NCBI GenBank assembly: GCA_022749755.1
Contig: CM040448.1
Location: 11,468,481 to 11,532,480, forward strand
From: Azadirachta indica
Taxonomy: Eukaryota > Streptophyta > Magnoliopsida > Sapindales > Meliaceae
Reading direction: 5' to 3'
DNA: 64,000 nt
The translations under genes were made by a program, and so were the position numbers. Positions 48,830 through 60,932 of this stretch are shown piece after piece (within the stretch, counting starts at the first letter, position 1; each line of letters starts with the position of its first letter). Below the pieces are notes generated by a model. That model made no database searches, was not told the DNA's origin, and saw nothing but the letters and a program-made list of their open reading frames with translations.

Positions 48830-50141
48830 GATAGATCTATGCAGTGTACTAAATACTAATTTATGGACTGGCAATAATTATAAAGAAATATGGTTTTTTA
48901 TATTTTTTTAATTGTCGTAGTTACAACCTACCATGAAAAATAATGTATCAGGTAACGCCCTAGAGGAACCTTGTTTAGTAGGTCAACATTTGGAGGAGGG
49001 ATTCTTTACATTTAATCCCCATCTACTCTAAATGAAGCATTGTACCCGAACTTGTTTAAGGTCAACGTTTGGGAAAAGGACCTGATAATCGCCGAATTAA
49101 ATGTGGCAAATGATCTGTGCGAGAAACAGTGAGCTGCTACAAAACATATCGTAACAGAAATTGAAATTGTTATGCAGGCATAAATAAGGTATTTTTAGGG
49201 CTGTTCTCATGAATAGCTATCGAAGTACGTACGAAATACAATTTAATTAAGGCAAAGATAGTCAAAATGTGGATGGATTTAATTTCTGAGACATTTGACA
49301 AATGCAAATTGCAAGTTACGATCCGTATAAACAGGAAACTCTAGGCTAGCCTGTTGGAGTTTCATGTCACAAAGTCAAAGAGCCGCATAACTTAAGCTTA
49401 TTTTTATTGATATTTAATGCAAATGCACACACAACGGAATGAAAGGTCCGGAATTCATGGTTTACACTGGAACTCTCCCTTATGATTTATCATAAAGTAA
49501 CACTTCCGATCATCATAAATGTCAGTCAAGCAAATTAATTTGCGGCCTTCACTCTTATCAATGCTTGTTTTTTCTTATGCAGCTGGAAGTTCCAGTGTGA
49601 AGTTGGATAATTCTGCACCAGATCGTACACTGAAACTTTTGAGAGCTTTTCTTCTTGACTCTCTTCTTATACAGTGAAAAAATCCTCAGTGTACATGTTG
49701 CTTTCTTGTATGGTGTTATGTTTTGCTAGATCAAGGAAAATGTATAGTCAGGAAAATTGAAAACAATGAGCTCGAGACAGTCTTTTCGAGAAGTGGGATT
49801 AGAAGTGTACTGTTATACATCTATTTAACTTTAGAAGCGTCCCAACGAAATATTTAGTAAACATCTACTAACCAAACCCCCTCTAACTCGTACTTATCAT
49901 CTAATGATTTTATTGTACAACACTTATGAATTAAAAGTGATGGCACGCCTCAATTCCAAATATACCGTAAAATTAACAAACACAAAATAATATGTACTGG
50001 TCATATAGGTTCCCAAACTATAGATATACAGTGGAACCTACAACTCACATTCTCACACCAGTTGATCTCCAAGCAAATACATGTACAATATAGAATAGAT
50101 TATAAACTTCTACATTCGTGGAGTTGTATTTATACCATACT
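48830..50141. other. Spacer with no gene seen
   Basis: Upstream of the methyltransferase gene and downstream of the next minus-strand gene. Base composition is less AT-skewed than elsewhere. No open frame with protein-like character was found. A TACCNNNNNAACTTC-like recurrence near 49440-49610 (GGAACTCTCC / GGAAGTTCCAGTG) is short and unconvincing. Confidence 0.45.
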
Positions 50142-53100
50142 TCAATCTGAAACCTTGTATGATTCATTCTGGTGGCGCACCAGTCGAGTAGAAGAGTAAG
50201 CTGAGATTGCTGATCCAGTCATACTCACCGAGTGCTTAACAATACCCACACTTTTCTTCATAGCCAACCAAACAACGCAGAAGAATCCAATCCAACCTGA
50301 CAAACATAATTTTACCCAAAATACAAGTTGAAGCAGCATGGAAGTTATATATGTAGTTGAAATGCCAAAACAATTTTTATTATGAACGAGACTCAAGCTT
50401 CACATAACATGCAAAGACTTTTTGAAGGAAGGTTTGATAGATGAGCCAAAGCAGTCATACGTACATTGGCAAGCAGTCATGTGCGCAGCACCCAACAACA
50501 CAAAACTACCCACAATGACTTGAAGACATTAAATAGAAGTGTGATAATATTCAGCAAATTACCAGGCTAATAAGGATAGTAAGAACCATTAAGTGCATGC
50601 AGTTTGAGGTTCAGCCAGTTTAATTTTAACAAGTTGCCAGCAATTCAACACCAATAATAATAATGACATTTAAAACGACTTATAAAAGTTGTCACAGTTC
50701 AACTTAATAAAAAATTAAAATGACCGATCATAAGTTCTTCAGCAGCAAAAACTGGGACACTATTTCAACCCTAAGAAACAAAATAAAGGAAAAAAGAGAG
50801 GGAGCAAATAGCTGTACCTGTAGCTATCATGACAGCTACAATGGCTGAAATTGTTGCAGTGGAAATAACAAAAGCAGCAACTGATAATGCCCCAATATAA
50901 ATAGCAGTTGCACAAGCAAAGAAAACTGCCAAGAAGCCTCCCGCCGCAGCCAAAGATACAAGGAGGGAAATGATAATGGCATTGACAGTCGCAGCTAGAA
51001 AGAAAAGCATAAACACAAGCAATCCTGTCACGGTAAGAAGAGTAATTGTTCCAACCTGCATGAATTTTAGAAAGCATCAAGAGACATTCCAAATATAAAA
51101 CCTCAACAATTTTAATACTAATAATGACATATTTGAGGTCAGCATAAAAGGACAATTTACAGTGATCCGTAAAGGGAGAAATCATTTATCCAGCCTATCT
51201 TGATTCAGGAAAGGTAACTTCTCAGGAAGAAACTCAAATGGTTGAGGTAGCAAGAATGAAAGAAAAGTTCAGAAGCAAGACAACAGAGATTTTGTAAAGC
51301 ACTTGTTTCACAAATCCTTCAATAAGTATCAAGCAATTTTGGATAAATTCAGAATTTGAAATCCACAAGTCATTACTTCTCATCATCTCCAGCTTTTATG
51401 TGATTTACTTAAAAACAGCTCTAACACTCTTAGAATCAAACAGGGCACTAGATCTAGTTGGGGCCTTATTGATATAAGGTTCAGCGACAGGTTTGAGACC
51501 TGGCTTTCTAAGTGCAAATAGTCCTGCCTGGTAGAGAACAAGATACAGCAAAACAGAGAGAAAAAAACAGGAAAACAAATCTTGAAACCAAAAATGTAAC
51601 TCCAGAAGTTCCATAAAAGAATATTCATAGAACATCAATAACACTTTGCCACTAATGCACAAGAAGTCCAAACTAAAAGTAACAAACCAATGCTTTCAAC
51701 AATTTTCATTATCATCCATCCTAGACATTCTCGAAAATTAAATTCAAAAAGCTACAAATAGCAACCACTTATTTTTCAAAACCGGAAATCCCTCAGCCTC
51801 TCTGGGTTGACTGAGTTTTAAATTGGGGACTACTGCCAGACCCAACCACTTGGAATAGCTAAATCCCCCATGCCCATAATACCTCACTACCTTGACCAAC
51901 ACCCTCAGGCACCTTCCACTTAAGTCCCGGAAAACTCTTCTCTGAAAATTATAGGACCATTCTACTTAACTATCCTCAGCCTGTCCTCAAAAACTGCCAC
52001 AACCTTCTGTCAAACATAATCATTGTTCGTGACAGACCTTACCTCCCGGACATTCACCTTGGCAAATGATTTTGGGTCAGTTTGTATCCTTAGTGCCCTG
52101 CTTTTATACCAAATTCAACTCTTGACACTATTAATTTAATGTGATATGTTAACAAACACCCAAAAATTTCCTCACTTGAGTTTAAGTTCTCAGGTTGATG
52201 CCATGACAGTTGTACCTAAGTTATAGAAATTGAAAAATTTTTTATGGAAATTTATTTCTCAAGGCCCATTAATCTGCTTATTTAAAAAAGAACCAAATTT
52301 TCATTTTATCTGTAGAGAGAGAAAAGATAAAAAAGGAGTGGTAGAAAGGAACCACAAATAAGAGAAAGAGAGGTTTATCAATTGGTGACTTGGTGGTGTT
52401 TTTGGGCACATGTAACGGATGTGTGAAGTCTGTTGCCTCTGGCTTACAGAGAATGAAGTTCCATTCTGATTTGAGTTAATGTAGGAATACTTACATCAGA
52501 AGGCTAGAAACTTTGAGAACATAATTCAAGCATTCAATCTAGGTTCCAAGGACATAATATAAAGCTTATTTGTAGTGACATTGAGCTAACCAATCTTAAA
52601 AATATATAAAAACAATAAAAATCTAACTCAATTCTAACAGGAACAAGTACCGTCCTGAATAACTAAAGAAACAATTGTTAACATAAATAATAAGCCTAAG
52701 CTTTTCTTTGTATTCAAAAATAAAAAGAATATTTTTTACATATAGAATTGCCCAGCCAAGAGTGGTTTGAAACAAATATCTACCAATTTCAAATATGTTG
52801 CAAGAAAAGTTGCTTAAAATTTCTTAACACTTTCCTTGAAAGTATTACAATTCAAAGACTAGAAAACGCTACAAAAATATTGGAAAAATACAAAATTCAC
52901 TGATCAAACTTGGTATTAAACTCAAACCAAATAAGTAAAAAGATTAGAAAAAGTTTATACGCTTTGTATGAGTACTTTGACCTATAGCTAGCCAATAAAT
53001 AAAAACGTACAGTAATTAGTAAGTAAAGTAAACTATGTAAAGAGAAAATGTTACTGACGGAGATGACGAAGACAGCACGGAGAGGGCTGCCTCTGCGAGT

Positions 53101-53355
53101 CCAGAGAAGAACATTCCGGCAAGTGTTTCTAGAGGCTTGCCGAACGTAAGGAGCATTATCGGACACAGAAATTTTAATCCGGTGAAGAAAAGGAGTAGAT
53201 GCAGCGGGGGTGTTGGGATCGGGGAAGAGAATCGTGGAAATCAAACAGTGGAGAAGGCCGTAGAGTGTTTCGTCTCGTCTAGTTGCTTTGTATTTCTTGG
53301 TTTCCTCACCGTTGGTGTGGATTGAAGCAGATGATTCATTCGGTTCATCATCCAT
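50142..53355 (-). CDS. Small membrane protein of unknown function
   Basis: Three exons on the minus strand: 53355-53059, 51055-50818 and 50296-50142, giving 229 residues. The N-terminal 80 residues are soluble and polar (DEPNESSASIH start, RRDETLYGLLHCLIS). Then come two or three strongly hydrophobic segments (LRAVFVIS-VGTITLLTVTGLLVFML-FLAA ... TVNAIIISLLVSLAAAGGFL; FACATAIYIGALSVAAFVI) and a last one starting GWIGFFCVVW. The C-terminus is polar (SVSMTGSAISAYSSTRL). No known catalytic motif is visible and I do not recognise the family beyond 'plant transmembrane protein'. The exon 1 donor was placed at GTCAGT because only this keeps the hydrophobic reading frame; a nearby GTAACA donor would shift it. 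Intron 1 (2.0 kb) holds a possible alternative last exon. The 5' end near 53419-53448 has a GAA/TTC repeat. Confidence 0.78.
51405..51527 (-). other. Possible alternative terminal exon
   Basis: Lies in intron 1 of the membrane-protein gene on the same strand. After a good acceptor (CTCTACCAG) it encodes 40 residues (AGLFALRKPGLKPVAEP ... FDSKSVRAVFK) and a stop. The phase matches exon 1 of the gene, so a 139-residue short form lacking most membrane segments is possible. The peptide looks protein-like, but I do not recognise it. It may instead be a stray exon-like fragment. Confidence 0.3.
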
Positions 53356-53418
53356 TCTCAGTAATACGATGTGAGTGAGATTATGAGACGATGGACTTTC
53401 CTTCTTTTTTCGCTCAAC

Positions 53419-53448
53419 CTACTGAAGAAGAAGAAGAAGAAGAAGAAA
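53419..53448. repeat. (GAA)n microsatellite
   Basis: About eight GAA units in the presumed 5' leader or promoter of the minus-strand membrane-protein gene (TTC repeats in its transcript direction). Confidence 0.85.
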
Positions 53449-53449
53449 T

Positions 53450-55300
53450 AATTCAGTTCAGTTGGATTTGTAAATTGAGGAAGGACACGTGGGTCGGCTT
53501 TTTGTTTTCAATGAATCAATCATTATTTATGGCCGTTGGATTGGTCCTCGTCGGTCTATCTTATGACCCACAATTAGAAAACGGAGTATGTCATAATTAG
53601 ATGTTGATATATAAGCATACTTATCTTTTTATTGTACAAGATAATTAGTCATAATTTGCGCCTACGTTTAAGCACTAAGCCCTCAAACAATAAGCCCATA
53701 ACGAACACATGAAGGCCCAAGTTTCTAATCCACGTTAGATGTGGTATTGGCCCATGAATCACTCATCCTAATTGAATAAATTATTTAAAAAAAAATTATG
53801 ATATATAAAATATATATATATATATATATGTAAGAGATAGATCGACAGTCTCATATTTTTGTACATATATTTATATCATTTATATAAATTTATACATTTT
53901 TAATAGTTATAATTGAACCACAACTAGACTTTTTTATTTAAAAAATGAAAGTTTCTCTAGTTTTAATTAGATATGGGAAAAAAAAAAAATCAACTGAATC
54001 GAATTGTTTGATTCAGTTTAGGATCGATTTAAGTTCATTTTTAATTAAAAAACTGAACCTAAACTATAAATTGAACCAAATTATGGAATCGAATTAAATT
54101 GGTTAAACTATTTCAAATCGATTTGATTTGATTTATAGAAATCAAATTTTATTTTAGTTTAGATTGATTTTTTAAAAAGACCGAACTGAATCCGATTATA
54201 ATCATTCCTAACTTTAATCAATCCAACTAAACAAAATCATAACTCTCTTGTGTAAGGAATAAGAGTTTCAAGCCTTTAATTTGTCTAATAAAACAAAAAA
54301 CTTATTGAAATGGTAGTATTATTTTACAAGTTAATAATTAATTAATTAAAATAAAATAATATTTTATTTAAATTTATCATTTTATTTTTATTTATAAATT
54401 AAAAAACATTACGCTTAATTTAAAAATTTAATAATATCATTTTTTTAAAATATTAAAAACTTCATCTTAATTTCAAATAAACGCTTAAGTTTGGTAATTA
54501 AGGAGAGATCTAGGGGAAATGAAAAATGCCTACTAAATTGTTTACATACATTCGTGGGCGCAAGCAAATAATGCATTTGGCGTGAAAGGCGGGTAGAATA
54601 CATTATGAAACGAAATGGATGATGGGAGTCTTCAGTCCGTACGCGCACGTCTCAACTGGATGAAATCACGTACGTAATGCGTAAACATGACTACGTTCAT
54701 TTTTCACCGAGAATAATTCCGTTATCAAGGCAACATTCATATCAAACCAACAAATCAAAAAAGGCAACGTTACAATACCAGTATGTATAACGTACCCTAC
54801 AGCACTCTATTTTCCACCCTTTTTTCACAGAACTTCCATTCTTTGATTATAATTTTTAATTTTAAAATAAAAAAAAAGTTATATATGTGTAAGTGTTTAT
54901 ATATGTGGTTCAGTCAATTAAATAATAAAAATTAATAAATTCATGAACTTGCTGCCCTACCGTCACGGGGCTTTGATAATTAAGTCTCATTCAAAACCGG
55001 TGACGCCACGGGTGACCGTTGGATTTCTTCTATTCAAAAAACTCCGCCTACCGCCTACCGCCTAGTTTTGCTAGTTTCTAGTGTTCTAATTCAGCCCCAC
55101 TCTTCAAACTTTCTTCCATTGGATTCTTCGTTGAAAATTAATTATTTAATTTTGTAAAAAGGAAGATAGTAGTCAAATTTCTAATTATCAAAACTGTGAA
55201 TTATAATACCAATATTACTACGAAGACAAAGTAGCGTGCAAACAAACACGTGTTTGTTGACATAAAAATAATAATAAATAGCATTTTAATTTATATATTT
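53450..55300. other. AT-rich intergenic stretch
   Basis: Between two divergent genes (minus at 53355, plus at 55369), so it holds both promoters. TA arrays occur near 53810-53830. A degenerate palindromic repeat is entered separately. No additional gene is supported. Confidence 0.5.
53985..54205. repeat. Degenerate AAC(C/T)GAA-type repeat
   Basis: Recurring AACTGAA, GAATTGAAC and TCGATTTGATT phrases on both strands resemble the common plant repeat built from GAACCGAACC/GGTTCGGTTC-like words. It is probably an old transposon or satellite-like patch. No clear ends. Confidence 0.4.
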
Positions 55301-55306
55301 CTGAAT

Positions 55307-55317
55307 CTATAAATAAG
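55307..55317 (+). promoter_or_regulatory. TATA box of the GH31 gene
   Basis: CTATAAATAAG lies about 55 bp before the start codon at 55369. Sequence and spacing fit a plant core promoter with a short leader. Confidence 0.6.
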
Positions 55318-55368
55318 GTTCCACTTGTTTCGCATGCAGATGGAGAGTTGAATTAAAAAACTCAGAAA

Positions 55369-58300
55369 ATGGAAACTTTCAAACTCAAAATCACAAAAAA
55401 GCACCATAAACACCTTAACAATCCATTTCCCTCAACACCAAGATCTCTCCCTCTAATTGAAGGGCCTCTCTCTTTCAATTCTGAAACCTTACCTTCTCAT
55501 CAAATTTATTCAATTGGAAAGGATTTTCAGATTCTCTGGACATCAGACAATGGTGGGTATCTCTCAATTTCACATCAATCTCACCCCACGAGATTTATAT
55601 GGTCTACCATTCCTGGACAGTCCTTTGTCTCTGCTGCATTGGCGCAGACACAAGTTGAAGAAAGCAGAGGATCTTTTCTTATCAAAGATAGAGATGTTCA
55701 TTTGCTTTGCTATCATCAAACTATTGAAGATATATGTGTCATCAATCAATTTGATGATTCTTTATATCAAAAGACAGATTTGAACTTGAAGAATATCCAG
55801 TTTCCTGTTCTGCTTATAACTGGATTGATTTTAGGTAACAAATTGAAGAAGGAAAAGAAGAAACTTCAAAGTTCAGGTATTTATAAGGATATATATGTTG
55901 ATACAAAGGAACCTTTTGCTACTTCAAGATATTGGCTACTGTTTGATCAGAAAACCACTCACCAAATCGGATTTCAACTGAAACTTGGACAAGTCAATTT
56001 TGAAATCCACCCAAGAGGTTCAGCAAAATACCGGCGTCTGAGATGGAGACGGGGACGGATTCGAAAGAAAAAGCTTGGGTGGTGTTGGTTCTTTACAAGG
56101 CCAAAAGGGTTCGTAAGAATATCTTCTTCATCAGAGGAGGAAATAGGAGAGTTGAATTCAAAGCCAACGGAATTCAACAGGGTCTGTCTGACATATTCTA
56201 GTGAAAGAAACGAGAGATTTTATGGTTTTGGGGAGCAGTTTTCTCATATGGATTTCAAGGGCAAAAGGGTACCCATTTTTGTTCAAGAACAAGGGATTGG
56301 AAGAGGGGACCAGCCTATTACTTTTGCAGCAAACTTGGTCAGCTACAGGTAGTAAAATAGATAAAACTGCTAATATCTCTAAGCAAATTCTTATTATGCA
56401 TTTTGTAATAATATTTTTCCTTCTTGCAGGGCTGGTGGTGATTGGAGTACGACTTATGCTCCATCTCCATTCTATATGACATCAAAGATGAAGTCTGTTT
56501 ACCTTGAAGGGTATGACTATTCTGTTTTTGATCTCACCAGGCAGGATAGAGTTCAGATACAGGTATGTCTTACAAGAACTGCATATTCTTGTCATAGACA
56601 TTGTTCAATTTAGAAATTTATCTGAGATATTTATAATTCTAGAAGTGATACATTTGATCATCAGTATTTAAATTGCTGTTACAAACTGTAACAGATAACT
56701 GGAAAGAGAACGGGGTTTTCTGTAAAGCAACTAACAATTTGAAAAGGATCAATTAAAATAAAATAAAATAAAAAGAGAGGAAGGAAATATTAAGTTCATA
56801 TTAAAGCTTATTCAGAGTTTAAACTTGCAGTTTCCCATTTTCTCTATAATGGAGCTTGCAGATACATGGAAATTCAGTTCAAGGAAGGATCTTGCATGGT
56901 AACTCACCTTCTGAGCTCATTGAATGCTTCACAAAAACTATCGGGAGGCCTCCTGAGCTCCCTGAATGGATTATATCTGGTGCAGTAGCTGGAATGCAGG
57001 GTGGAACGGATGCTGTACGTCGTGTCTGGGATGCACTTAGGGATTATAAAGTTCCAGTTTCTGCATTTTGGTTGCAGGTTATGCATGTTCCTTTACAAAC
57101 TTCTCAATATATTTCTAAAAATATTTTGAAGATGTGGACAACAGTTTTGAGGCACTTTCAAGTTCAAAAGATTTTAACTAATAGAAATTTTTGAAGAGTT
57201 GATGCTTGATACTTGATTTCGGTCCCAGGACTGACATTTGTTAGAATGAACACTGCACATCTCTATATTATTGCTTTCATCAGAGTTCATAATCTGACAA
57301 TTTTTCTATAGGATTGGGTGGGCAACCGAGAGACATTGATTGGGTCACAACTGTGGTGGAATTGGGAAGTGGATACAGTAAGATACAAGGGATGGCAACA
57401 ACTTGTTAAAGATCTCAATGCTCATCATGTTAAAGTGATGACATACTGCAATCCTTGTTTGGCTCCTGTATGTGTTTTCTCCAATTTAAAAGTAAAAACT
57501 TGAACATTTGCGCAATTTTTCTGAATCTTCTACTTGTTTTCACAGTCTGACGAGAAGCCAAATAAAAGGAGAAATCTTTTTGAGGAGGCCAAAAAGTTAG
57601 ACATACTTGTGAAAGATAATAATGGGGAACCATACATGGTTCCAAACACAGCTTTTGATGTGGGAATGTTGGACTTGACACACCCAGATGCAGCAAGTTG
57701 GTTCAAGCAAATTTTACAAGAAATGGTGGAAGATGGAGTCAAAGGATGGATGGCCGATTTTGGTGAAGGCCTGCCTATGGATGCCGTCCTTTATTCAGGT
57801 TTGAATGCTAAAGTCTTTCTTGAACGACCTTCACTCTCATGTGAGGTCAATGTGAAGCTTAAGTGAAATAAATTACTAGAGCTTTTATGGACACATGATT
57901 TGCAACTCTATTTCCTTTATGATTAAATTTACAGGAAATGACACAATAATAAACATATCCTCTGAGGTGGAATAATTGGCAGGTTTGTCTCGAGGATCCC
58001 AACATATCTAACTGCATGTTGCAATCTAATAATTCAATGAGGAGTCTTCAAGAATTTAACACAGACTTCTAAGAAAAATTGGCTTCAAACAGTTGAGACA
58101 CCATTAAGTCTAAACCAGGAACTGAACCCACAATAGTATTTAAATTCTAAAAAATTTCATATTAGATTATCAGCAAGTCCCAGAGCTTAAAAATATAGAA
58201 AAATGCCCAACAACAAGATAAAATTACAAAATCTCAGTAACTTAAAACTAAAAGAATGGTTAAGATAAAAGGTTCCTCATACAAAAGCCCTCTTGGGACC

Positions 58301-60932
58301 ACAAAAACTCAAGTTTCTACCTTTTAGGTCCTGTTTTAGTTTGAATCACCACCCATTCTATGGTTTTTCTCCCCATTCTTGTTCTTCGCTTCTGTATCTA
58401 CTTTTATCTAATAAGAATGCAGAAGGAAGGCATTTTCCACTACAATCTTTCTCCTTTGTTGGTTTGAGGTGTTGAGGTTGGTTATTAATAACTATTCCTC
58501 AAACTTCAAAGATGGAAGTTAGTACTAGAATGACCTCTTGAAGGTGGGCTCCAGATAAATGGACACCTACTGAACTCACCATGCAAGTTATAGACATGGA
58601 GGGGAACGCCCTCTATGCCTTCAAGGCCTTCGATAATTCGTTAACCCATCACGTTCACAGTCCCTACTTCAAGATTCCATTTGTTGTTTGGTATAACAGG
58701 AAAAAAGAGAACTTATGACAAGAGATAAGGAAAATACAAGGGAAGGGGAAAGATTCTATCTATCCCCCACTATGTTTGGCAGGGAAAAAAAACAAAGAAA
58801 AACAAAGGAATAAAATTGTAATATCGTGTTTCTTCTATTGGTAGTTATCAATGCCTCCACCAACCAATCCACTTTTTTTGTGAGGATTTGTCCAGCAGGT
58901 TTGCAGGGAGAGAGTGGATCCCTCAACCTCTCCTTTTTCCTCTCCTTTCTACCATCAAGTGGTTGAGGTACATCTCCTCCCTCTTTATTTAATCCCTCAT
59001 TCACCCTTCAGGTTCTTATTCCTGTCAAACACCAAATCAGGAACTCTACCTTCAAAACTTATATCTTTGACTGCTGTCAAACTATGTGTAGTTTTGGTTT
59101 CATAAGAGATGTGTGTTTTAATCAACATGTCAACATAACTTTTTCGGTCAAACTATTAAGCAAATATTCTCACCACCATTATATAGCCTATACACATCTC
59201 AGAAAGCAAAAAGTGGAGAATGAAAAAACTTGAATTTGTAGGCATCAGATGCCTAGTAGGCTCTCCTACTCAGTAAGTGTCTTAGCTGAATGAAAAATGA
59301 GAACCAACTGCTCCTATTTAATTTCAAAACAAACTTTACCTTTTTCTAGTTCTTTTCATCGTTGTTTATTTAGTTTAATGTTACTGTATTAGGTGAAGAT
59401 CCCATTTCAGCTCATAACAGATACCCAGAACTATGGGCCCAGATAAACCGAGAGTTCGTAGAAGAATGGAAAGATAATTGTGTGGGTAAAGAAAGAGAAG
59501 ACAGAGATGAAGGTTTGGTCTTCTTTATGAGGGCTGGTTTTAGAGATAGTCCTAAATGGGGGATGTTGTTTTGGGAAGGAGACCAAATGGTAAGTTGGCA
59601 AGCTAATGATGGGATAAAGAGTGCTGTTGTTGGCCTGCTGAGCAGTGGCCTTTCAGGTTACGCTTTTAACCACAGTGATATTGGAGGTTACTGTGCAGTA
59701 AACTTACCTTTCATCAAGTATCATCGAAGTGAAGAGTTGCTCTTGCGATGGATGGAGCTCAGTGCTTTCACAACAGTTTTCCGAACCCATGAAGTAAGTT
59801 CAAAATGTGCCTCCAGAAAACCATATACCTACATCAACATTTCCATTATCATATGTCTTCAGAAGTAAAAATTAAATGAATAGGATCTACTAGATTCTTT
59901 ATTCGTACCTCATTGCTGTAAATGACCACCAAACTCATATACCTGCATCAACATATTTCCATTATCATATATCTTCAGAAGTAAAAAATTAAATGAATAA
60001 GGATCTACTACATTCTTTATTCATACCTCATCGTTGTAAATGACCACCATGAAGCAGATACTAAAATGCTTTTTTCTTTTTGGAATTCTGTCTGTAATAT
60101 TGTTTTAAGATGGTAGGTTAACATCTTTGAGAAGCATGTATTAGGGAATGACATAACAGTCAGTTTCTATGAGATTGAAAAACACTTGCGTAGTTTATAT
60201 GAGGTTGAAAAACACTTGCTCCAAAACCTCTGTGATCAACTGAGTCTGATACATTTCTCTAAATTCATCAGCATATCCATAGTTTAGCTGTTGAAACCAG
60301 ATGTATTTTCTTGATATTTCATTCTTCTTCATCAAAATCATAGCTTGTATGATCTAATTCAGTTACTATTTTCAATCTTTCCACAAACAGGGAAACAAAC
60401 CATCCTGCAACAGCCAGTTCTACTCGAACCATAAAACCTTGTCACATTTTGCACGCTTTGCTAAAGTGTACAAAGCTTGGAAGTTCTACAGACTCCAACT
60501 TGTAAAGGTAAAATACTGAAAATACACAATAATTACACTTGAATTCAGCATTCTTCAGTAGAGAATCTAACAGACCTCTCTCTCTCTCTCAAACAGGAAG
60601 CTGCTCAGAAAGGCCTCCCTGTTTGCCGTCACTTATTTCTGCACTACCCAGAAGATGAGCGGGTACAAAGCTTTAGTTATCAGCAGTTTTTGGTGGGTAG
60701 TGAGATCCTAGTTGTGCCTGCCCTTGACAAAGGAAAAAAGGAAGTCACAGTCTATTTTCCAGCGGGAGAAACTAGTTCTTGGCAACATATTTGGACAGGA
60801 AAGATATATACAGGGCAAGGTTTTGAAACTTGGGTTGAAGCTCCAATCAGCTACCCTGCTGTATTTGTGAAGGCCGGGTCAAGGGTTGGTGAAACTTTTC
60901 TGCAAAACCTCCAAAATTTAGACAAACTTTAA
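55369..60932 (+). CDS. GH31 glycosidase, sulfoquinovosidase (YihQ-like) clade
   Basis: Eight exons: 55369-56348, 56430-56562, 56862-57077, 57312-57467, 57546-57798, 59393-59793, 60391-60507 and 60597-60932. Phases agree and give 863 residues. Bacterial YihQ releases sulfoquinovose from plant sulfolipid breakdown products. Plants have uncharacterised homologues. In the sequence: the N-terminal beta-sandwich with FYGFGEQFSHMDFKG, the substrate-pocket motif QDW at 443-445 with WNWE at 459-462, the ADFGEG motif with the likely catalytic nucleophile Asp566, WEGDQ with the likely acid/base Asp643, and SDIGGY after it. No obvious signal peptide, so cytosolic or uncertain location. The enzyme appears intact. 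An unusual feature is Gln456 at a position where YihQ has a sulfonate-binding Arg (my alignment). Intron 5 is 1.6 kb, and intron 6 carries a tandem duplication. An alternative role is an alpha-glucosidase with another substrate. Confidence 0.92.
59823..60049. repeat. Two-copy tandem duplication in intron 6 of the GH31 gene
   Basis: Units 59823-59936 and 59937-60049 (about 114 bp each) share CATCAACAT...TCCATTATCATAT, CTTCAGAAGTAAAA and GATCTACTA blocks at roughly 90% identity by eye. It lies just past exon 6 and is unlikely to affect splicing. Confidence 0.85.

Noticed and set aside
53391..53600. Plus-strand 69-codon frame with a Glu run
   Set aside because: The Glu run comes from the GAA microsatellite; the frame has no other protein-like feature and lies in a promoter region.
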